48,734 nt of DNA from Acidimicrobiaceae bacterium (GTDB lineage Bacteria; Actinomycetota; Acidimicrobiia; Acidimicrobiales; RAAP-2): contig DAHVAJ010000014.1 of assembly GCA_027314705.1 (NCBI GenBank), positions 1 to 48,734 on the forward strand. The letters are read 5' to 3'. Below the pieces are notes generated by a model that did no database searches, was not told the origin of the DNA, and was given only the letters and a program-made list of their open reading frames with translations. A program made the position numbers and the translations under genes. Positions 8,033-16,884 of the stretch are shown here, in pieces; the first letter of the stretch is position 1; each line of letters starts with the position of its first letter.

Positions 8033-8921
8033 GGAAGCGCTCGAACTCGGCGGCGATCTCGTCGCCACTCGGAAGCTCGGCGTCGAGGCCCAGCGGGGTC
8101 CCCTCCTCCGAGTCGATGGCCGTCTCGAGCCGCCGCACCATCTCGAGGTGGTCGGGGTTGGCCCCGATGAGCTCGTCGACCTGCACCCGGGAGGCCTCCC
8201 CGGCCGTGCGCAGCGGTGTGGCGTCGAGCACGAGGCCGGTCACGGCGCAGAGCCCCTCCACCAATGCCGCGCTGGCCTCGGGATAGGGCATGGCCGACAC
8301 GTAGTGGGGAACCCGGGCCCACAGTCCGATGGCGGGCACGCCCGCGGCGCCGAGGGCCACCTCCAGTGCCGCCTGGATGCCCGCCGGCACCTCGAGGGTG
8401 CCGTGCACCGTGCCCAGCCGGCCGGCGAGCCCGGTGGATCCTGGCGGGACGGTCGAGGCCAGCCGGACCGGACGGGTGTGGGGCGTCGGGGCGGGGAAGG
8501 CCCCGAGGCCCACGACGGTCCGCACCCGGAGCGTCCCGATGAGATCGGTCACCGCGCGCAGGAAGGTCGGCCAGAGGAAGTCGGGTTCGGGCCCGGTGAG
8601 GAAGAGCACGTCGGCACCGGCCCGGTCCCGCCCGGCCAGGAGGCGGATGGCCGGCCAGGTGAGTTCGGTGGTGACTCCGTCCTCGATGCGGGCGATGGGC
8701 CGGCGGGCCCGCTGGTCGATGAGCGGCTCGGTGTCGAAGTCGGCCACGGGGACCGTCCGCGTCGTGGCCAGGAGATGGGCCAGGGCGGCCGACGCCCCCA
8801 TTCCGGCGTCCACCCATCCCTCGAGGGCGACGACGAGGACCGGGGCGGCGAGTCGGATGCCCGGGGGCGTCCCCCAGTCGGGGTCGAAGGCATAGAGGGC
8901 CGACGGGTCGACGGCGCTCAC
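8013..8921 (-). CDS. PAC2-family protein (proteasome assembly chaperone-like)
   Basis: The 302-residue protein begins with the PAC2 core: PVLVVALEGWVDAGMGASAA at about 28-47, then FDTEPLIDQRARRP, followed by LTGPEPDFLW and VVGLGAFPAPTPHTRP. Eukaryotic PAC2 helps assemble the 20S proteasome, and actinobacterial homologues are common next to proteasome or ligase genes. No such genes are in this window, so the role stays open. The GTG start overlaps the stop of the upstream kinase gene (GTGA, 8921-8918), so the two are probably translated from one mRNA. The 3' end overlaps the convergent DUF1707 gene. Confidence 0.85.
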   Translation of the reverse strand: MSAVDPSALYAFDPDWGTPPGIRLAAPVLVVALEGWVDAGMGASAALAHLLATTRTVPVADFDTEPLIDQRARRPIARIEDGVTTELTWPAIRLLAGRDRAGADVLFLTGPEPDFLWPTFLRAVTDLIGTLRVRTVVGLGAFPAPTPHTRPVRLASTVPPGSTGLAGRLGTVHGTLEVPAGIQAALEVALGAAGVPAIGLWARVPHYVSAMPYPEASAALVEGLCAVTGLVLDATPLRTAGEASRVQVDELIGANPDHLEMVRRLETAIDSEEGTPLGLDAELPSGDEIAAEFERFLRDEGS

Positions 8922-9991
8922 AGGGACTCCACCTCGGCCAGCGCGCGTTCGCCCAGCCAGCCGACGTGGTTCGCGAACTGGTCGACTCCGCTGCGGTCAC
9001 CGGCGGCCGCGCCGCCCACGTAGCGGGCGTAGACGCCCTGGAGGATGCAGGCCAGCTTCCAGTAGCCGAACGCCCGGTAGTAGGGGACCGAGCTGACATC
9101 CCGACCGGAGCGCGCCGCGTACCGCTCGAGGAGCTGGGTCCGGGTGGCGAAGCCGGGGAGAGTGGTCGGGGCCACCCCGAGGAGGGCCTGGCCGCCGTCG
9201 GAGGCCTCGGCCCAGTAGACGAGCAGGAGGCCCAGGTCGGCGAGGGGGTCCCCGAGGGTGCAGATCTCCCAGTCGAGGATGGCCAGGACGTTGCCGCCGT
9301 CGTCGAGCACCGTGTTGTCGAGCCGGTAGTCGCCGTGGACGATGGCGGTGCCCTGCTGCTCGGGGATGCGGGCGGCCAGGAGCCCGTGGACCTGGTCGAT
9401 GACGGCCGGTCCGGGGACGCCGCCCACCGCCGACTGCGTGAACTGTCCGTGCCACCGTTTGAGCTGCCTTGCGATGTACCCGTCGCGCCGTCCGAAGTCG
9501 CCGAGGCCGACGGCGTCGACGTCGACGGCGTGGAGCGCGGCCAGGGTGTCGATCAGCGACTCGCCGGCATGGGCCCGGGCGGCCTCGGACAGCGCGGCCG
9601 CCGCCGCCTCGTTTCGGAGGATGTGGCCGTCGACGAAGGCCATCACGTAGAAGGGTGCCCCGTTGACGTCAGGGTCGTCGCACAGGCCGAGAGTGCGGGG
9701 CACGGGCACGGCGGTGGTCCCGAGGGCCGTGAGGACGGTGTGCTCCCGCGTCATGTCGTGGGCGGTGGGGAGCACGTGGCTCACCGGCGGCCGCCGCAGG
9801 GCGAGGACGTGGCCGACCGCGTCGGTCACCCGGAAGGTGAGGTTCGACCGCCCGCCTGCGATGAGCTCGAAGGAGAACGGCGGCTCGGCCCCTTCTACGT
9901 GGTCGGCCAGCCACGCCGTGACCCGTTCGCGGTCGATGCCTTCGATCTCGGACGGGCTGGCGGCGTCAGGGCTCGAGGCGGGGGCGTCCAT
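8918..9991 (-). CDS. APH-fold phosphotransferase, ACAD10/11-kinase type
   Basis: The 357-residue protein has the aminoglycoside phosphotransferase/choline kinase fold. It shows an N-lobe motif GGRSNLTFRV, the conserved LALRRPP (ATP-lysine replaced by the RRP form of this subfamily), VMAFVDGHILRNE, the catalytic loop VHGDYRLDNTVL and the metal-binding ILDWEICTLGDPLADLG. This subfamily is related to the kinase domain of ACAD10/ACAD11, which acts on 4-hydroxy fatty acyl-CoAs; antibiotic resistance is unlikely. ATG 9991 is preceded by TAGCGT with 6 nt between. It is the first gene of a two-gene unit with PAC2. Confidence 0.87.
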   Translation of the reverse strand: MDAPASSPDAASPSEIEGIDRERVTAWLADHVEGAEPPFSFELIAGGRSNLTFRVTDAVGHVLALRRPPVSHVLPTAHDMTREHTVLTALGTTAVPVPRTLGLCDDPDVNGAPFYVMAFVDGHILRNEAAAAALSEAARAHAGESLIDTLAALHAVDVDAVGLGDFGRRDGYIARQLKRWHGQFTQSAVGGVPGPAVIDQVHGLLAARIPEQQGTAIVHGDYRLDNTVLDDGGNVLAILDWEICTLGDPLADLGLLLVYWAEASDGGQALLGVAPTTLPGFATRTQLLERYAARSGRDVSSVPYYRAFGYWKLACILQGVYARYVGGAAAGDRSGVDQFANHVGWLGERALAEVESL

Positions 9992-9997
9992 ACCCCG

Positions 9998-10003
9998 ACG
10001 CTA
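9998..10003 (-). promoter_or_regulatory. -10 box of the APH-like gene, leaderless type
   Basis: TAGCGT on the minus strand is followed by 6 nt and ATG 9991, with no ribosome binding site. Confidence 0.45.
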
Positions 10004-10059
10004 CCCGCGCCACTCGCGGGCCCCTGTCCGCCGGTGGCGGGCCGTTCGGGCGGGGCCGG

Positions 10060-10065
10060 TAGGGT
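10060..10065 (+). promoter_or_regulatory. -10 box of the thioredoxin gene, leaderless type
   Basis: TAGGGT is followed by exactly 7 nt and then GTG 10073. It lies 57 bp from the divergent -10 box of the APH-like gene. Confidence 0.5.
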
Positions 10066-10072
10066 CGTGGGC

Positions 10073-10792
10073 GTGACCGAAGTGACCGACGCCACGTTCG
10101 AGGAGGCCGTGCTCCACCGATCGGCCGAGGTCCCCGTGGTGGTGGACCTCTGGGCACCCTGGTGCGGGCCGTGCCGGACCCTGGGGCCCCTGCTCGAGCA
10201 GGCGGTGGCCGACACCGACGGCGCCGTGGAGCTGGCCAAGGTCAACGTCGACGACAACCCGAACGTGGCCGCCAGCTTCCAGGTCCAGTCGATCCCGGCC
10301 GTCTTCGCCGTCCGCGACGGCGCCGTCGTCGATCAGTTCATCGGGGCCCTGCCCGAGCCGGCGGTCCGGTCCTTCGTCGCCCGGCTGGCGCCTGCCCAGT
10401 CCGAGGCCGATCTGCTCGTGGCCGAGGCGGCCGCCACCGGGGCCGAGGCACCCCTGCGGCGGGCACTCGAGCTGCAGGCCGACCACCCGGGCGCCATCGG
10501 CGCCCTGGCCGCCCTCCTGGTGGAGCGCGGGGAGGCCGACGAGGCCATCTCCCTCCTCGGCCGCATCCCCGAGACGCCGGAGACCCGCCGCCTGTTGGCG
10601 GCGGCCCGCTTGGCCGCGCATCCCGGGGAAGGCGACGCCACCGACGTCGACGCCCGCCTGGCCGACCTGCTCGAGCGGGTGCGCGATGACGAGGACGCCC
10701 GGCAGGAGTACCTCGACCTGCTTGAGACGCTCGGCCCTGAGGACTCCCGCACCGCCTCCTACCGCAAGGCCCTGGCCTCGCGCCTGTTCTGA
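10073..10792 (+). CDS. Thioredoxin-TPR protein (CnoX/YbbN-like)
   Basis: The 239-residue protein has a thioredoxin domain (1-105) with the active site WCGPC at residues 30-34 and the cis-Pro segment QSIPAVFAV. A C-terminal tetratricopeptide-like helical region (about 118-239) contains LRRALELQADHPGAIGALAA and EYLDLLETLGPEDSRTASYR. This is the architecture of CnoX/YbbN, a redox-active holdase that hands substrates to chaperones. Unlike E. coli YbbN, whose motif is degenerate, both active-site Cys are kept here, so disulfide chemistry is likely. The GTG start is set by the -10 box 7 nt upstream. Confidence 0.88.
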   Translation: MTEVTDATFEEAVLHRSAEVPVVVDLWAPWCGPCRTLGPLLEQAVADTDGAVELAKVNVDDNPNVAASFQVQSIPAVFAVRDGAVVDQFIGALPEPAVRSFVARLAPAQSEADLLVAEAAATGAEAPLRRALELQADHPGAIGALAALLVERGEADEAISLLGRIPETPETRRLLAAARLAAHPGEGDATDVDARLADLLERVRDDEDARQEYLDLLETLGPEDSRTASYRKALASRLF

Positions 10793-10823
10793 ACGGCCGG
10801 GCCCGACGGTGGCTCCCGCCGGA

Positions 10824-10829
10824 TAGCGT
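10824..10829 (+). promoter_or_regulatory. -10 box of the folP-holA unit, leaderless type
   Basis: TAGCGT is followed by exactly 7 nt and then GTG 10837, the same spacing as in the thioredoxin and imuA' genes. Confidence 0.5.
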
Positions 10830-10836
10830 CGGCCCG

Positions 10837-11679
10837 GTGCGAGCCACCACCCTCCGTCTCGGCGGGCACACCGTCGCCATCGGCGAGCGGGCGCTGGTCA
10901 TGGGGATCCTCAACCGGACCCCCGACTCCTTCTACGACCGTGGCGCGACCTTCGCCCTCGACGACCTCCTCCGGCGGGCCGACGTCCTCGTCGGCGAAGG
11001 TGCCGACATCCTGGACGTGGGCGGGGTGAAGGCCGGACCCGGTCCGGAGGTGGGCGAGCAGGAGGAGCTCGACCGGGTCATCCCGGCCATCGAGGCCCTG
11101 GCCGCCCGGGTCGACGCCGCGCTCTCGGTCGACACCTGGCGAGCCCCGGTGGCCCGGGCTGCCTACCTCGCGGGCGCCGTGGTCGGCAACGACATCAGCG
11201 GCTTCGCCGACCCCGACTACCTCCCGGCGGCAGCCGAGGCCGGGGCCACGGTGGTGGCCACCCACATCCGCCTCGGTCCTCGAATCCCCGACCCCGAGCC
11301 GGTCTACGAGGACGTGGTCGGGTCCGTGACCGCGTTTCTCCTGGAGCGGGCCGAGCGGGCCCTGGCCGCCGGGATCACCCGGGACCGCATCGTCCTCGAC
11401 GCCGGCCTCGATCTGGGCAAGACGGCCGAGCAGTCGCTCACCTTGCTGCGCGCCTCGGACCGCCTGGCCGACCTCGGCTACCCGCTGCTGCTCTCCGCCT
11501 CCAACAAGCGGTTCCTCGGGGACGTGCTGGGCCTCGAGGTCGGTCAGCGCCAGGACGCCTCGCTGGCCGCCACCGCCCTCGGTGCCGCCCTCGGTTGCCG
11601 CGTGATGCGGGTGCACGAGGTCGGCGCCCAGCGGCGGGTCTGCGACGTGCTGGCCGCCGTCGAAGGGGCGAGGCGGTGA
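10837..11679 (+). CDS. folP: Dihydropteroate synthase family protein, FolP2-like
   Basis: The 280-residue TIM-barrel protein has the DHPS signatures [15 protein letters not shown] (22-36) and [20 protein letters not shown]. Further motifs are [45 protein letters not shown] and [13 protein letters not shown] condenses 6-hydroxymethyl-pterin pyrophosphate with p-aminobenzoate in folate synthesis. However, [10 protein letters not shown] in place of the usual GG(E/Q)STRPG, and ATHIRLGPR in place of the MH loop, are features I associate with the mycobacterial paralogue FolP2, reported to lack DHPS activity. So true folate synthesis is not certain. The stop codon overlaps the start of holA (GTGA). 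Confidence 0.85.
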   Translation: MRATTLRLGGHTVAIGERALVMGILNRTPDSFYDRGATFALDDLLRRADVLVGEGADILDVGGVKAGPGPEVGEQEELDRVIPAIEALAARVDAALSVDTWRAPVARAAYLAGAVVGNDISGFADPDYLPAAAEAGATVVATHIRLGPRIPDPEPVYEDVVGSVTAFLLERAERALAAGITRDRIVLDAGLDLGKTAEQSLTLLRASDRLADLGYPLLLSASNKRFLGDVLGLEVGQRQDASLAATALGAALGCRVMRVHEVGAQRRVCDVLAAVEGARR

Positions 11680-12689
11680 GCGCCCGGGCGGACCCGGTCA
11701 CCGAGGTGGGACCGCGGGCGGCCTACCTGGTCAAGGGGGGCGACCCTTCCCTGGTGGCCCAGGCCGTCCACGCCCTGGTCGAACGCTTGGTCGACGGGGC
11801 GGACCCCGCCCTGGTGGTCGAGGAGTTCGGCGGACCCGGCATCGACCACCTCGACGTGGGCGCCGTCGTCGACGCCTGCACCACGCCGCCCTTCCTCGTG
11901 GACCGGCGGATCGTGGTGGTGCGCGAGGCCGGGCAGATCTCCGCGACCGATGCCAGGCGCCTGGCCGCCTACTTGGCCGACCCCCTGCCCACCACCTCCC
12001 TCGTGGTGGTGGCCGGGGGTGGAGCCCTGGCCCCGGCCCTCACCAAGTCCGTCGGGGCGGCCGGGGAGGTCGTCGACACCTCGGTCGGCAGCGGCAAGGC
12101 CCGGACGCTGTGGCTGGCCGAGCACCTGAGGGGCGGCCCGGTACGGCTCGACGGTGCCGCACAGGCGCGGCTGGCCGAACACCTCGGTGCCGACATGGGC
12201 CGCCTGGTCGGGCTGCTCGACTCCCTGGCCGCCGCCTATGGCCCGGGGTCCACGGTCGGCCTCGAGGACCTCGAGCCCTTCCTGGGCGAGGCCGGGGCCC
12301 TCGCCCCCTGGGACCTCACCGACGCCATCGACGCGGGGTCGACGGCCACCGCGCTGGCCGTACTGCGCCGGATGCTCTGGGCCGGTGACACCCATCCGCT
12401 CGTCGTGGTGACGATGCTCCACCGGCACTACCGGCAGCTGCTGGCGCTCGACGGCTCGGGAGCGACGACGCCGGAGCAGGCCGCCGAGGTCCTCGGCCTG
12501 AAGAGCACGTTCCCGGCCAAGAAGGCGCTGGCCCAGTCCCGCCGGCTCGGGGCGGCCCGCACGGCGCGTGCCGTCGGACTCCTGGCCGCGGCCGACCTCG
12601 ACGTGCGGGGCTCGACCGCCATGCCCGCCGAGGCGGTCCTCGAGGTGCTCGTGGCCCGGCTCAGCCGGCTGGTCCGCCAGGGACGGTAG
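11676..12689 (+). CDS. holA: DNA polymerase III delta subunit
   Basis: The 337-residue clamp-loader subunit opens the sliding clamp during replication. Family features are the opening [33 protein letters not shown] (about 60-85); [28 protein letters not shown]; the domain II-III motif PWDLTDAID; and the C-terminal collar [19 protein letters not shown] with [13 protein letters not shown]. Length is normal. In many Actinobacteria holA lies beside rpsT and lepA; here it is coupled to folP instead, with rpsT-lepA 29 kb away. The GTG start overlaps the folP stop by the GTGA pattern. Confidence 0.9.
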   Translation: MSARADPVTEVGPRAAYLVKGGDPSLVAQAVHALVERLVDGADPALVVEEFGGPGIDHLDVGAVVDACTTPPFLVDRRIVVVREAGQISATDARRLAAYLADPLPTTSLVVVAGGGALAPALTKSVGAAGEVVDTSVGSGKARTLWLAEHLRGGPVRLDGAAQARLAEHLGADMGRLVGLLDSLAAAYGPGSTVGLEDLEPFLGEAGALAPWDLTDAIDAGSTATALAVLRRMLWAGDTHPLVVVTMLHRHYRQLLALDGSGATTPEQAAEVLGLKSTFPAKKALAQSRRLGAARTARAVGLLAAADLDVRGSTAMPAEAVLEVLVARLSRLVRQGR

Positions 12690-12692
12690 GGG

Positions 12693-12708
12693 GGCTGGCA
12701 GACCAGCC
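12693..12708. terminator. Hairpin between convergent holA and the DUF2510 gene
   Basis: GGCTGG-CAGA-CCAGCC is a perfect 6-bp stem with a 4-nt loop placed right after the holA stop. There is no T-tract, as is common in very GC-rich genomes. It could serve both convergent genes. Confidence 0.45.
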
Positions 12709-12741
12709 GGCCGGGGGTGGAGCCGGGAGGTCGCGGGGCGG

Positions 12742-13434
12742 TCAGGCCAGGACGGTGTCGCGGGCCTGGACGCCGGAGTCGGCGACGTTCTCCGTCCAGT
12801 GGGAGCCGTCCCAGTAGCGGAACTGGTGCCGGCCGGTGGGATCGGCCTTCCACCCCGGCGGCACGCCGGCCGCACGGGCCGGTCCGGCGGCGACGGCCGC
12901 GGGGACCCGGGCGGGTGCGGTGTCCTCGAGCGACGTGCGCTGGTGGGGCCGGTAGGCGCGGGACTGGCCCATCGGAGGTCGGATGGCCGTCGTGGCCATC
13001 CCCCCGGTGCTGAAGAAGGCACCCGCCACCCCGCCGATCGGGAGGTCGTCGGCGACCTCGTCGGCCGCGACCGTCCGCAGCTCGCCGAAGCTGCCGAGGG
13101 TGGCCGGTGCTGCGATCGGCTTCGGACGACGCCGCTCGGCGCGCTGGTTCTGGACGGCGTCGTCGCCGAACCGCTCGAAGGGGAGGCTGGCGGCACGTCC
13201 GGCCGAGGCGATGGAAGCGACCTTCGGGCGGACCCCGAAGAGGTACATGCCCAGGCCGACGAGGGGGAGGAGGAGGACGAGGACGAGGTAGGCGACCTTC
13301 GACTCCTCGGCCCGCTTCCAGGCCCATCCCGGTTGGCGAAGCAGGTCGGTCGCTCCGGCGAGCGTGGCGACGGCGACGATGCCGATCACCAGCTCCAGGG
13401 AGAACATGTTGGGTGCTGCGATCTGCGCGGTCAT
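12742..13434 (-). CDS. Membrane protein with phospholipase D-nuclease-like N-terminal helices and DUF2510 tail
   Basis: The 230-residue protein has two N-terminal transmembrane helices (LVIGIVAVATLAGATDLL and VAYLVLVLLLPLVGLGMYLF, about 14-65), the two-helix pattern called PLDc_N. A long charged linker follows, then a C-terminal DUF2510 motif, GWKADPTGRHQFRYWDGSHW. DUF2510 is a short Trp-rich module found in many actinobacterial membrane proteins; its role is unknown. AGGAGG lies 9 nt upstream of the ATG. The 284 bp upstream (13435-13718) hold no gene. Confidence 0.72.
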   Translation of the reverse strand: MTAQIAAPNMFSLELVIGIVAVATLAGATDLLRQPGWAWKRAEESKVAYLVLVLLLPLVGLGMYLFGVRPKVASIASAGRAASLPFERFGDDAVQNQRAERRRPKPIAAPATLGSFGELRTVAADEVADDLPIGGVAGAFFSTGGMATTAIRPPMGQSRAYRPHQRTSLEDTAPARVPAAVAAGPARAAGVPPGWKADPTGRHQFRYWDGSHWTENVADSGVQARDTVLA

Positions 13435-13673
13435 GGTGCACAGCCTCCTGTCGTCGCCGATGTCACGGTGTTCCTGCCTCTGTCACTGAGGACACTGGTA
13501 CCGCCGGACGCGTGCCGCCGGCCCTCCGGGGCCGCCGGTCCGACCGGCCCGATGGTGGCCGGCGGGGTGGTCGAGCGGGTGGTGCCGGGCCGTTTCGGCC
13601 CTGCGTGGTCAATGACGTGCGTGCGGAATGGAATTCATCGGCGCTGCTGTGCACTGCAACATCACTCTTAGTG

Positions 13674-13699
13674 TTGACTAGATTACTCTAAGTAGTCAA
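13674..13699. promoter_or_regulatory. A/T-rich palindrome between dnaE2 and the DUF2510 gene
   Basis: TTGACTA and TAGTCAA form a perfect 7-bp inverted repeat with a 12-nt centre. On the minus strand the centre and right flank also contain a direct repeat, ACTTAGAGT and ACTAAGAGT. It is the most A/T-rich patch for several kb. It may be an operator for the downstream minus-strand gene, or a weak terminator after dnaE2 (20 nt past its stop). Confidence 0.4.
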
Positions 13700-13718
13700 G
13701 AGGGAGATGGGAATTTCC

Positions 13719-16700
13719 TCACCGGAAGTCCCGGGAGCGGGGGGTGGCTCCGAGGGCCAGCGGCTCGAACCGCTCGGCCACCAGGGTCGTTGCCCCCTCC
13801 GAACGCTCGATCCGCCCCCGGACGACCAGGGCCGGGCTCGACCGGGCCACCTCCCTCCACCGTGCCCAGGCGCCCCGTGAGCAGACCACGTTGACCATGC
13901 CCGTCTCGTCTTCGAGATTGAGGAAGACCGCCCCGTGGGCGCTCTCGGGCCGCTGGCGGTGGGTGACCACCCCGCCGACGGTCACCCGCTCGCCGGTGGA
14001 CCGGCCGGCCAGTTCCCGGGCGGCCACCACGCCCCGCCGGTGCAGGCCCTCCCGGGCCAGTTCCATGGCCGTTGCGTCCGGGGACAGGCCGAGCGACCAG
14101 AGATCGTCGGCCACCCCCTCCCAGGGGGTGGCCGACGGGAGTGCCGGCGGTTCGGCCCCGGTGACCACCCCGGGCAGCCGCTCCGCGGTGGCCTGTGCGG
14201 CCGCGCCCGCCCCCCACACCAGGGACCGGCGCCCTCCCGGCCGGCCGCCTCCCCCGGGAAGCCCGTCGAGGGCCCCGCCGGTGGCCAGGGCCTCGAGTTG
14301 GGCCCGGGTCACCCCGGCCCGGCGCACCAGGTCCTCCATGCTCGACCACGGCGCCCCGTCCTCGATGCGGGCGGCCGCCTCGGACCCCACACCGCGCACC
14401 GAGGCACAGCCGAGCCGCACCGCGGCCCGTGCCTCCGGCCCGACGCCACCGCCTCGTGCCTCCGGCTCGAGGGTGGCGTCGGCCCGCCCGGCGTTGACGT
14501 CGGGTCGTCGCACGACCACCCCATGGCGCTTGGCGTCGGCGACCAGGCTCTGGGGGGACCAGAACCCCATGGGCTGGGCGTTGAGCAGCCCGGCGGTGAA
14601 GGCCGCCGGGTAGTGGAGCTTGTGCCACGCCGTGGCGTAGACGAGGTGGGCGAAGGCCACCGAGTGGCTCTCGGGGAAGCCGAAGTTGGCGAAGGCGGCG
14701 AGGGCGGCGTAGACCTGCTCGGCCGCCGCGTCGGAGACGCCCTTGGCGGCCATGCCGGCGAAGAGCCGGTCGCGGAGGCGGGCCATGCGCTCCCCCGACC
14801 GTTTGGCGCTCATGGCTTGGCGCAGCTCGTCGGCCTCGGTCGGGGTGAAGCCGGCCACGTCGATGGCGATCTGCATGAGCTGCTCCTGGAAGAGAGGCAC
14901 CCCGAGCGTGCGCTCGAGGGCCGGCCGGAGCAGCGGGTGCAGGTAGGTGACAGGCTCGACCCCGTTGCGCCGGCGGATGTAGGGGTGGACGGCGTTGCCC
15001 TGGATGGGCCCGGGACGGATGAGGGCGACCTCGATGGCCAGGTCGTAGAAGCAGCGGGGGCGGACCCGGGGCAGGGTGTTCATCTGGGCCCGGGACTCGA
15101 CCTGGAACACGCCCACCGTGTCGGCCCGGCACAGCAGGTCGTAGACCTCCTCCTCCTGCTCGAGCCGGCCCAGGTCGACGACCGTGCCGTGGAAGGAGCG
15201 CACCAGGTCGACCATGTGGTGGAGGGCGGTGAGCATGCCGAGGCCGAGGAGGTCGAACTTGACCAGCCCGGCCGCCGCGCAGTCGTCCTTGTCCCACTGG
15301 AGCACGCTGCGTCCCGGCGTCCGTCCCCACTCCACCGGACAGACCTCGACGACGGGCCGGTCACAGATGACCATGCCCCCCGAGTGGATCCCGAGGTGGC
15401 GCGGGAAGTCGAGGAGCTCGGTGGCCAACCGTCGCACCAGGGGTGGCAGGTCGTCCCGCCCGGCGAGGGGCTCGTCCCGCTCGACCGCTCGGGCCCAGGC
15501 GTCGATCTCGCCGGGGTCGTGGCCGAGCGCCTTGCCCAGGTCGCGCAGGGCCGAGCGCGGTCGGTAGGCGATGACGTTGGCCACCTGGGCCGCGTGCAGC
15601 CGCCCGTAGCGACCGTAGACGTACTGGATGACCTCCTCCCGCCGCCCCGACTCGATGTCGACGTCGATGTCGGGCGGGCCGTCCCGGGCGGGGGAGAGGA
15701 AGCGTTCGAAGAGCAGCCCCAGGGAGACGGCGTCCACGTTGGTGATGCCGAGGGCGTAGCAGACGGCCGAGGTAGCGGCCGAGCCGCGGCCCTGGCACAG
15801 GATGTCTTCCCGCCGGCAGAACTCGACGATGTCCCACACGGTGAGGAAGTAGCCGGCGAACCCGAGCGTCCCGATGACCCCGAGCTCGTGGTCGAGCCGC
15901 GCCCAGGCCTCCGGGAGCCGCGGCGCCTCCCGGGGCCCGTAGCGCGCCGTGGCGCCCCGGCGAACCAGCTCGGTCAGCCACGTCTGCTCGGTGTGCCCCG
16001 CCGGTACCGGGAAGTCGGGCAGCCGGGGGGCGACGAGGCGCAGGTCGAAAGCGCAGGCCGCGGCGAGCTCGGCGGCCCGTTCGACGGCGCCGGGCCACCG
16101 GGCGAACCGCCGGCGCTGCTCGGCCTCGCCCCGCAGGCAGGCACTGGCCGAAGGCGGCAGCCACCCCTCGAGGTCCTCGAGGGGCCGCCGGGCCCGGACG
16201 GCGGCCAGGACGGTGGCCAGGGGGAAGCGGGCCGGGGTGGCGTAGTGCACGTTGTTGGTGGCGACCGGGGCGACCCCCCGTTCGGTGGCGAGGACGGCCA
16301 GCGCGTCGTTCCGGGAGGTATCGATGGGGGTGCCGTGGTCCCACAGCTCGACCGCCACCTGGTCGCGGCCGAAGCGGTCGACGAGCTCCTCGAGGGCCCG
16401 GGCTGCGGCGGCCGGCCCCTCGGCGGTCAGCGCGGCAGCGAGGGACCCCTTGCGGCACCCGGTGAGCACCTGCCAGTGTCCACCGTGCGCCTCGGTCAAG
16501 GCGTCGAGGGTGAGGACGGGTCGGCCCTTCTCCCCGCCGGCCAGGTGGGCCTCGGCCAGGGTCCGGCTGAGGCGGGCGTAGCCCTCGGGGTCGCGGGCCA
16601 GGACCACGAGGTGGGTGCCGTCGGGGTCGGGCATGCCGGTGCGCACGGGGGAGGTGCCCGGTCCGGCGAGGGTGACCTCGGCGCCGAAGACGGTGGGCAG

Positions 16701-16874
16701 GCCGAGGGCCCGAGCGGCTTCGGCGAAGCGGACCACGCCGTAGAGGCCGTCGTGGTCGGTGAGGGCCAGCCCCGAGAGGCCGAGTCGGACCGCCTCGGCG
16801 GTGAGCTCCTCGGGGTGGCTGGCGCCGTCGAGGAAGGAGAAGTTGGAGTGGGCGTGGAGCTCCGCGTAGGCCAC
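13719..16874 (-). CDS. dnaE2: Error-prone DNA polymerase DnaE2
   Basis: The 1051-residue family C polymerase carries out damage-induced translesion synthesis. The PHP domain begins YAELHAHSNFSFLDGASHPE and has LALTDHDGLYGV. The catalytic Asp pair is in PDIDVDIESGRREEV (about 398-412). Other motifs are CQGRGSAATSAVCYALG, DFPRHLGIHSGGMVICDRPV, FDLLGLGMLTALHHM, LIRPGPIQGNAVHPYI and NFGFPESHSVAFAHLVYATAW. A C-terminal OB fold (VTVGGVVTHRQRP) ends in RSRDFR, typical of DnaE2 rather than replicative DnaE1. GTG 16874 lies 10 nt after the imuB stop. It is the third gene of the SOS operon and probably depends on ImuA' and ImuB for access to the clamp. Confidence 0.95.
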   Translation of the reverse strand: MAYAELHAHSNFSFLDGASHPEELTAEAVRLGLSGLALTDHDGLYGVVRFAEAARALGLPTVFGAEVTLAGPGTSPVRTGMPDPDGTHLVVLARDPEGYARLSRTLAEAHLAGGEKGRPVLTLDALTEAHGGHWQVLTGCRKGSLAAALTAEGPAAAARALEELVDRFGRDQVAVELWDHGTPIDTSRNDALAVLATERGVAPVATNNVHYATPARFPLATVLAAVRARRPLEDLEGWLPPSASACLRGEAEQRRRFARWPGAVERAAELAAACAFDLRLVAPRLPDFPVPAGHTEQTWLTELVRRGATARYGPREAPRLPEAWARLDHELGVIGTLGFAGYFLTVWDIVEFCRREDILCQGRGSAATSAVCYALGITNVDAVSLGLLFERFLSPARDGPPDIDVDIESGRREEVIQYVYGRYGRLHAAQVANVIAYRPRSALRDLGKALGHDPGEIDAWARAVERDEPLAGRDDLPPLVRRLATELLDFPRHLGIHSGGMVICDRPVVEVCPVEWGRTPGRSVLQWDKDDCAAAGLVKFDLLGLGMLTALHHMVDLVRSFHGTVVDLGRLEQEEEVYDLLCRADTVGVFQVESRAQMNTLPRVRPRCFYDLAIEVALIRPGPIQGNAVHPYIRRRNGVEPVTYLHPLLRPALERTLGVPLFQEQLMQIAIDVAGFTPTEADELRQAMSAKRSGERMARLRDRLFAGMAAKGVSDAAAEQVYAALAAFANFGFPESHSVAFAHLVYATAWHKLHYPAAFTAGLLNAQPMGFWSPQSLVADAKRHGVVVRRPDVNAGRADATLEPEARGGGVGPEARAAVRLGCASVRGVGSEAAARIEDGAPWSSMEDLVRRAGVTRAQLEALATGGALDGLPGGGGRPGGRRSLVWGAGAAAQATAERLPGVVTGAEPPALPSATPWEGVADDLWSLGLSPDATAMELAREGLHRRGVVAARELAGRSTGERVTVGGVVTHRQRPESAHGAVFLNLEDETGMVNVVCSRGAWARWREVARSSPALVVRGRIERSEGATTLVAERFEPLALGATPRSRDFR

Positions 16875-16884
16875 CGGTGCCTCT

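Noticed and set aside
8918-9991. Aminoglycoside resistance kinase
   Set aside because: The fold is shared, but the motifs match the ACAD10/11-type kinase group and the neighbours are housekeeping genes.
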